Source: an uncultured Plesiomonas sp.
GTDB taxonomy: Bacteria; Pseudomonadota; Gammaproteobacteria; Enterobacterales; CAMTGL01
Length of the DNA stretch: 12,753 nt
Assembly: GCA_947071955.1 (NCBI GenBank)
Contig: CAMTGL010000033.1
Coordinates: 1-12,753, forward strand
Direction: 5' to 3'
Below the pieces are notes generated by a model. It saw only the letters and a program-made list of their open reading frames with translations. It searched no databases and had not been told where the DNA came from. This document shows positions 7,625 through 12,753 of the stretch, in pieces (position 1 is the first letter of the stretch; every line of letters starts with the position of its first letter). The translations under genes and the position numbers were made by a program.

Positions 7625-9679
7625 ATGATGAAGGGAGCAGTTCGCAGTATCGGGTATTGGCTAATGGCCAGTGCCTGTTTCAGCATCAGCGCTAGCGCGT
7701 GGGCCGCCACACTCGAAGATATTAAGTTGCGCCAGGAAGGAGACCGCTTAGCGGTGAACATGGTGTTTGACCAGCCTGTTGCTACTCCCGCACAGCAGCG
7801 AGATATGTTGGCCAATACGCTGGCACTGACGTTTTCCGGTGTTGATAAAAGCCGCGTAGGGAATACGGTTCGGGTTAATAATCCGCTACTGCGTGCTATT
7901 GGGGTTAAAGCCGCAAGCAATGGCACTCAACTGGCCTTTGATCTGGGCCGCCAAGCCCCGTATGAGATCAGAGCCGAAGGTAAAAGTTATGTGTTGCTGC
8001 TTGGTAAACCGGCCGGTAATGCCGCTCAATCTTTACAAAATAATCCGGCATTAAAACCCACCGGCAGTACGCTGCTGTCAATGGATTTTGTACCGCGCGG
8101 TGATGGTCAAGCTGAGCTAAATCTGAGTTTTGTGCAGCCGCCCGCTGATCTGGCTATTCGGCAGAGTAGTGGCCGTTTAGTGATAGATTTGCCCCGCACA
8201 CAGCTCTCGGGTGATCCGTATAAAATGGATGTCAGCCGTAGAGGAACTGCCGTAAAAAATATCCGCAGTGAGAGTACCGGCCAGAGTACACGGCTCGTAT
8301 TGGATCTGAAAGGGCCGGTGGATTACGATCAACAGCGTATCGGCCAGCAGGTCAAAGTGCAGATCCGGCGGGCTAACTCTGCGCGCGCCCAGACCAGTAA
8401 TCCTGCGCAATACAGCAAACCTATCTCATTGAATTTCCAAAATGTACCGATTCGTACGGTACTGCAGGTGATTGCCGATTATAACCAGTTCAACTTGGTG
8501 ACAACTGACAGTGTGCAGGGCGAGATCACCTTGCGTTTGGATAACGTACCTTGGCAGCAGGCGCTAGATATTATTTTGCGTGCTAAAGGGCTAGATAAGC
8601 GCATTGATGGCAATGTGTTGCTGGTGGCCCCGAGCGATGTCTTAATTGATCGTGAACGCCGTGAAATGGAAGCCGATGTGCAGGTTAATGATCTCAAACC
8701 GTTGCTTACCGAGTATATCGACATTAACTTTGCCAAAGCCTCTGATATTGCGGCCATGTTGACTGCGGCCAATGGCCGGATGCTCTCTAGCCGGGGATCT
8801 GTTTCTGTCGATGAGCGCACCAATACCTTGCTGGTACGTGATATTGATAACGTGCTTGATACCGTTCGCCAGATGGTCGCATCACTGGATAGGCCTGTCA
8901 GTCAGGTGCAAATTGAAGCGCGTATTGTCACCATTAACGATGAAAGCTTAGATGAACTTGGCGTTCGTTGGGGCATGCTTGCACCACAAGGTCAGGGCGA
9001 TGTCGGAGCATCATTGGAAGGGTTATCTGACTCTACAGCGCCGTTAACAACCGAAAACTTCCTGAACGTGAATATGCCCGCGTCAGCAGGGGCAGCCTCT
9101 ATTGCCTTCCAAATTGCCAAAATTAACGGCAAATTGCTGGATTTAGAGCTATCAGCGTTAGAGCGTGAAAACAATGTGGAAGTAGTTGCCAGCCCGCGTT
9201 TACTGACTGCCAACAAAAAGCAGGCCAGTATCAAACAGGGTACGGAGTTGCCGTATGAAGTGGCCAGTTCCAGCGGTGCATCGACCATTGAATTTAAAGA
9301 TGCGGTACTCGGTTTGGATGTAACACCGCAGATTACGCCTAATGGCCAAATTATTTTAGATCTGAAAGTTAGCCAAAACTCACCGGGTAAAGTATATAAG
9401 ATAGGGAGAGGAGAGGCAGTTTCAGTGGATAAGCAAGAGGTTGAAACACAAGTTCTGGTTGATGATGGCGAAACAGTTGTACTTGGCGGCGTATTCCAGC
9501 ACACTACTATCAAAGGTGTAGATAAGGTACCGGTACTGGGTGATATTCCTGTCATGGGACGTCTATTTAGACGTGATATGGATAAATCTGGCAAACGTGA
9601 GTTAGTGATTTTTGTTACGCCACGTGTCGTTCAAGGTAACATGAATCGTCCGGTAAGCACTGATCCTATCAGTGGTTAA
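7625..9679 (+). CDS. pilQ: Type IV pilus outer-membrane secretin PilQ
   Basis: Forms the multimeric outer-membrane channel through which the pilus fibre passes. The 684-aa precursor has a Sec signal peptide ending SASAWA, with likely cleavage after Ala27. Two AMIN domains follow (about 28-125 and 148-248), which bind peptidoglycan in relatives, then the secretin N0/STN domain (about 266-335, ISLNFQNVPIRTVLQVIADY), an N1 domain (about 362-424, RGSVSVDERTNTLLVRDI), and the secretin core (about 428-668) with ASPRLLTANKK, ETQVLVDDGETVVLGGV and the signature VPVLGDIPVMGRLFR (635-649). The length is normal for PilQ and much longer than the HofQ remnant of E. coli, fitting a working pilus. AGGA at 7614-7617 sits seven bases before the ATG; the next codon is also ATG. 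Codons 593-596 are a run of usually rare codons (ATA GGG AGA GGA). It is the last pil gene in the cluster. Confidence 0.97.
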   Translation: MMKGAVRSIGYWLMASACFSISASAWAATLEDIKLRQEGDRLAVNMVFDQPVATPAQQRDMLANTLALTFSGVDKSRVGNTVRVNNPLLRAIGVKAASNGTQLAFDLGRQAPYEIRAEGKSYVLLLGKPAGNAAQSLQNNPALKPTGSTLLSMDFVPRGDGQAELNLSFVQPPADLAIRQSSGRLVIDLPRTQLSGDPYKMDVSRRGTAVKNIRSESTGQSTRLVLDLKGPVDYDQQRIGQQVKVQIRRANSARAQTSNPAQYSKPISLNFQNVPIRTVLQVIADYNQFNLVTTDSVQGEITLRLDNVPWQQALDIILRAKGLDKRIDGNVLLVAPSDVLIDRERREMEADVQVNDLKPLLTEYIDINFAKASDIAAMLTAANGRMLSSRGSVSVDERTNTLLVRDIDNVLDTVRQMVASLDRPVSQVQIEARIVTINDESLDELGVRWGMLAPQGQGDVGASLEGLSDSTAPLTTENFLNVNMPASAGAASIAFQIAKINGKLLDLELSALERENNVEVVASPRLLTANKKQASIKQGTELPYEVASSSGASTIEFKDAVLGLDVTPQITPNGQIILDLKVSQNSPGKVYKIGRGEAVSVDKQEVETQVLVDDGETVVLGGVFQHTTIKGVDKVPVLGDIPVMGRLFRRDMDKSGKRELVIFVTPRVVQGNMNRPVSTDPISG

Positions 9680-9697
9680 ACCTCTCTCCTTGATGAT

Positions 9698-9745
9698 TGC
9701 TTTCGGAGATTGCAGCCGCAGTTTTCGAAAGCATGCCTTTATGCT
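9698..9745 (+). other. Two overlapping, mutually exclusive hairpins after pilQ
   Basis: TGCTTTCG (9698-9705) pairs with CGAAAGCA (9726-9733), with a small TGC/GCA hairpin (9711-9720) in the loop. AGCAT (9730-9734) can instead pair with ATGCT (9741-9745) around a six-base loop. The two structures share 9730-9733 and cannot form together. Neither is followed by a clear T tract, so this is at best a weak terminator or 3'-end structure for the pil transcript. Confidence 0.4.
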
Positions 9746-9746
9746 G

Positions 9747-9776
9747 TTGCCAAACTAGCCCCACTCTTGAGATAAT
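9747..9776 (+). promoter_or_regulatory. Strong candidate sigma70 promoter for aroK, extended -10 type
   Basis: TTGCCA (9747-9752) matches the -35 consensus at five of six positions and GATAAT (9771-9776) matches the -10 consensus at five of six, with an 18-base spacer. TG at 9768-9769, one base before the -10 box, provides an extended -10 element. The predicted start point is near 9783, giving a leader of about 110 bases before aroK. This would let aroK-aroB-damX be expressed independently of pilMNOPQ. Confidence 0.6.
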
Positions 9777-9820
9777 TTTCAGTCTGATCTCGTACTACGT
9801 TCTTATTGAGGATTCAGGTC

Positions 9821-9865
9821 ATGTCTCGTCGTGGTGTTTTTTTTGACGGGGCGAGGTGTATTTAA
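9821..9865 (+). CDS. Possible 14-codon leader ORF upstream of aroK
   Basis: ATG at 9821 opens a 14-codon frame (MSRRGVFFDGARCI) that stops with TAA at 9863-9865, 28 bases before the aroK ATG. TGAGGA at 9807-9812 is a good ribosome binding site eight bases upstream, better than anything in front of aroK. It would be the first ORF on a transcript from the promoter at 9747-9776. Codons 6-8 run through eight consecutive T residues (9837-9844); loss of one T would fuse it in frame to aroK with a 24-residue basic extension. It could be a translated leader, a mis-sequenced N-terminus of aroK, or chance. No family is recognised. Confidence 0.35.
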   Translation: MSRRGVFFDGARCI

Positions 9866-9893
9866 ACGTTGTTTTAAGCAAAAACCGAAAAAC

Positions 9894-10415
9894 ATGGCAG
9901 AGAAACGTAATATTTTCCTAATCGGCCCTATGGGTGCCGGTAAAAGTACTATCGGCAGATACCTTGCGCAGATGCTGAATATGGAATTCTTCGACTCCGA
10001 TCAAGAAATTGAACGTCGTACCGGTGCAGATATTAGCTGGGTATTCGACGTTGAAGGTGAAGAAGGCTTTCGTGTTCGTGAAGAGAAAGTGATCAATGAT
10101 CTGACTGAAAAGCAGGGCATTGTACTGGCGACTGGGGGTGGTTCTATCCAATCCCGTGAAACCCGTAACCGTCTTTCTGCGCGTGGTGTTGTTGTCTATT
10201 TAGAAACCACGATTGAAAAGCAATTAGCGCGGACACAACGCGATAAAAAGCGCCCGCTGTTGCAAGGTGATGTTGAGCCGCGTGAAGTGCTAGTTGATCT
10301 AGCCTCTGTACGTAATCCTCAGTATGAGGAAATTGCTGATATTACCATCCGCACCGATGATCAAGGCGCAAAAGTTGTTGCGACACAGATCATTGATATG
10401 TTGGAAAAGCAGTAA
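9894..10415 (+). CDS. aroK: Shikimate kinase I AroK
   Basis: Cytoplasmic kinase that phosphorylates shikimate at the 3-hydroxyl with ATP, the fifth step of the chorismate pathway. The 173-aa product equals E. coli AroK in length and is nearly identical in many stretches. It shows the P-loop GPMGAGKST (11-19), the DSD substrate/metal motif (34-36), Arg60 in EEGFR, the TGGG loop (80-83), the lid around KKRPLL with Arg120, and Arg140 before NPQYEEIAD. The ATG at 9894 was chosen because MAEKRNIFL matches the E. coli start exactly. A GTG at 9831 in the same frame would add 21 residues. No Shine-Dalgarno is evident at 9894 (the preceding bases are A-rich), which is odd for a core gene and makes the leader ORF upstream relevant. 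aroB follows after 35 bases. Confidence 0.96.
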   Translation: MAEKRNIFLIGPMGAGKSTIGRYLAQMLNMEFFDSDQEIERRTGADISWVFDVEGEEGFRVREEKVINDLTEKQGIVLATGGGSIQSRETRNRLSARGVVVYLETTIEKQLARTQRDKKRPLLQGDVEPREVLVDLASVRNPQYEEIADITIRTDDQGAKVVATQIIDMLEKQ

Positions 10416-10450
10416 GTCATCAGGCAATAAACCATCAGGAAAGTTATGCC

Positions 10451-11536
10451 ATGGAAAGGATTACCGTAGAACTCGCGGAGCGTAGCTACCCTATCACGAT
10501 TCAAGCCGGACTGCTTACGCACCCGGCTTCTTTTCATCCATTGTCCTCCGGTGACAAGGTGATGATCGTGACGAATGAGACACTCGCTCCGCTGTACCTG
10601 AGCTGCGTCACTGCAACATTAAAAACGTTGGGGTGTCAGGTCGATACACTGATACTGGCCGACGGTGAGCAATACAAATCACTGACGGTGCTGGATCAGG
10701 TGTTTTCGGCTCTGCTGCAGCACAATCACGGTCGGGATACGACCTTGATTGCGCTGGGAGGAGGAGTGATCGGTGACCTGACAGGCTTTGCCGCTGCCTG
10801 CTATCAGCGTGGTGTGGATTTTATTCAAATCCCAACGACGCTGTTGGCGCAAGTTGATTCGTCAGTAGGTGGTAAAACAGCGGTGAACCATCCGCTGGGC
10901 AAAAATATGATTGGTGCCTTTCATCAGCCCATCTCAGTGATTATTGATATTGAGAGTTTGCAAACCTTGCCGGAGCGAGAGTTTGCAGCCGGGCTGGCGG
11001 AAGTGATCAAGTACGGTGTCATTATTGATGCTGAATTTTTTCAGTGGCTTGAGTTGAACCTCGAACGGGTTCAAGCGCTTGAGCCACAAGCAATAACCTA
11101 CTGTATTCAGCGTTGCTGTGAGCTTAAAGCTCAGGTCGTGGCCGCTGATGAGACAGAGCAAGGGCAACGCGCATTACTCAATCTGGGTCACACCTTTGGC
11201 CATGCCATTGAAGCTGAAATGGGCTATGGGGTGTGGCTACACGGTGAAGCGGTAGCCGCAGGAATGATGATGGCAGCACAGACCGCAGTGAGGCTGGGTC
11301 AGTGTTCGGCCAGTGATGTTGCACGTTTACGTGCACTGTTATTGCGCGCAAAACTGCCGGTCAGCGGCCCAGCCAGCATGCCACCAGAGCGCTATATCCC
11401 CCATATGATGCGGGATAAAAAAGTACTGGCCGGTACACTACGGCTGGTGTTGCCACAAGGTATTGGACAAGCCAATGTGGTCAGCGGCACTGAACCGCAC
11501 CACGTATTGGCAGCAATTGGCGAATGCCGAGGTTAA
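10451..11536 (+). CDS. aroB: 3-dehydroquinate synthase AroB
   Basis: Cytoplasmic NAD- and divalent-metal-dependent enzyme that converts DAHP to 3-dehydroquinate, the second step of the shikimate pathway. The 361-aa product matches E. coli AroB (362 aa) throughout. Visible are DGEQYKSL (71-78), the NAD-binding GGGVIGDLTGF (103-113), PTTLLAQVDSSVGGKTAVNHPLGKN with Lys142 and Lys151, and the metal ligands Glu184 (GLAEVIKYG), His247 (LGHTFGHAIE) and His264 (LHGEAVA). RDKKVLAG lies near the C-terminus (321-328). The ATG at 10451 gives MERITVELAERSYPITI, in register with E. coli, with AGGAAAG at 10437-10443 as ribosome site; an ATG five bases earlier is out of frame. It lies between aroK and damX with short gaps on both sides, consistent with one operon. 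Confidence 0.97.
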   Translation: MERITVELAERSYPITIQAGLLTHPASFHPLSSGDKVMIVTNETLAPLYLSCVTATLKTLGCQVDTLILADGEQYKSLTVLDQVFSALLQHNHGRDTTLIALGGGVIGDLTGFAAACYQRGVDFIQIPTTLLAQVDSSVGGKTAVNHPLGKNMIGAFHQPISVIIDIESLQTLPEREFAAGLAEVIKYGVIIDAEFFQWLELNLERVQALEPQAITYCIQRCCELKAQVVAADETEQGQRALLNLGHTFGHAIEAEMGYGVWLHGEAVAAGMMMAAQTAVRLGQCSASDVARLRALLLRAKLPVSGPASMPPERYIPHMMRDKKVLAGTLRLVLPQGIGQANVVSGTEPHHVLAAIGECRG

Positions 11537-11541
11537 CAGAC

Positions 11542-12753
11542 ATGGAACATACGCCTTCCCGTTTTTGGGTTGAGCTTGATTCACAAACTCAGGTGCTTTC
11601 ACGTACACGTTTTCTGAGCCGCTTTGGTTCGCCTTTTATTCATATCAGTGCTCCGCAGGGTGCCGGAAAAAGTTTTCTGGCCCAGCAGTTACTCGATGAA
11701 CAAGATGCAGAGCGAGTGCGTACGGCGTTATTAGTCGGCCGACAGGGGCAATCTGATGCACTGGTACGGTCGTTGTTGGTGCACCAGTTGGTGGATAAAG
11801 CCGCGTATGATGATGCCATGTTATTGGCTGATTTTTTACCTGAATTGGCACGGGCTGATCGCCGTGATCTACTGATTATTGTTGATAATGCCGAACTGCT
11901 GTCTGAGTCGATGCTGATGGAGTTATGGCATCTGGCCGGTACCAGTAAGCAGCCGGATAATCGCCGTTGTGCTGTTATTTTGTTCGCACCGGCCGAGGCA
12001 TTGGCAGAACAAATTAAAGCGCTGCCCGTGCAGGCGGGTGTTGCGCCCATGACCATTGATATTCCCTCACTACCACGTGCAGAAGCTCTGGCATTGCTTA
12101 AAGCCGCGTTGGTGCGTGCTGACCGCTCGACACAAGAGGCTGAGACACTGCTCGGAACGGTATTACGCCCGGCGGCAATTTTGGCTAATGCCGAAAAACC
12201 GGCGGTTCCGGTGTACGATGATGAGCCGTTAGCTGTGCCGGTGGCGCGTCGTCATGATGAAACGCGTACTGCTTGGGGCATGATATCACTGGGCGTGATT
12301 GTTGCGCTGGCAGTGGCTGCGGGTGGTTGGGTATGGTGGTCTGAGCACTCAGCGCCTGTTTCGTCAGGCTTTGTTGCCGGTGATCGCGCGCCGTCAGTTA
12401 GCAGTGATGCTGACAAGAATACCACCGATCCAGCAGGCACAGTGACACTGCCACAGGTTGAAGGTACGGCATTAAATCCGATCCCCGATGTTCAAGGTCG
12501 TTTAGGCCGTGGTGATGTTGCGCCGATTCAGGCCGATGAAAAATTTCGCCTCAATGAACACAGCGCGGTGACGCAGTTATCTACACCGGCTACCGCAGGT
12601 ACCACCACGCAAGCCACTATGTTGCCGGAAAGCAGCAAACGTGTGGTATTACCGGGGAATGTGGTTGATGCGCTGTTGGCTGTGGAGAAAGCTGAAAATA
12701 CGACGCCGCCAAATTCAAATGGTGCTGAGACCCCGAACGCGACATCTTCTGTA
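11542..12753 (+). CDS. damX: DamX-type septal protein with N-terminal P-loop domain, partial (3' end outside window)
   Basis: The reading frame is open for 404 codons from the ATG at 11542 to the end of the window. Residues 37-44 (APQGAGKS) form a Walker A motif and 110-117 (LLIIVDNA) a Walker B strand, so the N-terminal 210 residues look like an AAA/ExeA-type ATPase domain. A hydrophobic segment at about 245-266 (ISLGVIVALAVAAGGWVW) predicts one membrane pass, followed by a Thr/Pro/Ala/Ser-rich linker typical of the periplasmic part of DamX. The SPOR domain expected at the C-terminus lies beyond 12753 and is not seen. GAGG at 11529-11532 sits nine bases before the ATG, which is five bases after the aroB stop. 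The aroK-aroB-damX(-dam) order is well known in E. coli. E. coli DamX lacks the P-loop domain; I recall longer ATPase-bearing versions in Vibrio-like relatives. The name is therefore based on position and architecture. Confidence 0.83.
   Translation, partial: MEHTPSRFWVELDSQTQVLSRTRFLSRFGSPFIHISAPQGAGKSFLAQQLLDEQDAERVRTALLVGRQGQSDALVRSLLVHQLVDKAAYDDAMLLADFLPELARADRRDLLIIVDNAELLSESMLMELWHLAGTSKQPDNRRCAVILFAPAEALAEQIKALPVQAGVAPMTIDIPSLPRAEALALLKAALVRADRSTQEAETLLGTVLRPAAILANAEKPAVPVYDDEPLAVPVARRHDETRTAWGMISLGVIVALAVAAGGWVWWSEHSAPVSSGFVAGDRAPSVSSDADKNTTDPAGTVTLPQVEGTALNPIPDVQGRLGRGDVAPIQADEKFRLNEHSAVTQLSTPATAGTTTQATMLPESSKRVVLPGNVVDALLAVEKAENTTPPNSNGAETPNATSSV

Noticed and set aside
7339..7926. 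195-aa ORF on the minus strand over pilP and pilQ
   Set aside because: It is antisense to two well-supported genes and its composition is that of a shadow frame.
8992..9594. 200-aa Ser/Thr-rich ORF on the minus strand in pilQ
   Set aside because: It is fully antisense to the conserved secretin core and has no start signal or family motif.
11640..12056. 138-aa and 68-aa ORFs on the minus strand near the right end
   Set aside because: They are antisense to the P-loop domain of the damX-type gene, which is open in the plus frame to the window edge.

Overview
The window is ordinary housekeeping chromosome of a gammaproteobacterium. The proteins read as close relatives of Escherichia coli MurB, BirA, PBP1a, AroK and AroB, and a full pilMNOPQ set sits between mrcA and aroKB, a gene order familiar from Aeromonas, Vibrio, Shewanella and Pseudomonas. 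The roughly even base composition and the strength of the resemblance suggest the Aeromonadales (for example Tolumonas, whose GC content is lower than that of Aeromonas). That placement is inference from memory, not from a search.

Layout: (1) 66-2071, plus strand: murB and birA, tightly coupled, closed by a hairpin terminator at 2107-2144 that can serve both strands. (2) 4742-2181, minus strand: mrcA (PBP1a), convergent with birA. (3) 4743-4917: divergent mrcA/pilM control region with a probable mrcA promoter and a 10-bp direct repeat spaced exactly 30 bp. (4) 4918-9679, plus strand: pilM, pilN, pilO, pilP and pilQ, the type IV pilus alignment subcomplex and outer-membrane secretin; the first four overlap stop-to-start. 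(5) 9680-9893: an unusually informative 214-bp gap with hairpins, a near-consensus extended -10 promoter and a 14-codon leader ORF running through an eight-T tract. (6) 9894-12753, plus strand: aroK, aroB and the 5' 404 codons of a damX-type gene that runs off the window end.

How the genes work together: MurB makes UDP-MurNAc for peptidoglycan and PBP1a polymerises and cross-links it. PilMNOPQ builds the envelope-spanning channel that must pass through that wall. AroK and AroB feed the shikimate pathway. The damX-type product is expected to act at the septal wall through a SPOR domain that lies beyond the window. BirA loads biotin on carboxylases and represses biotin synthesis.

No mobile element, CRISPR array, tRNA/rRNA or phage-derived segment was seen, and I found no new multi-gene system. 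The item most worth following is the aroK leader: a short ORF with a better ribosome binding site than aroK itself, in which one-base slippage at T8 would join it in frame to aroK.
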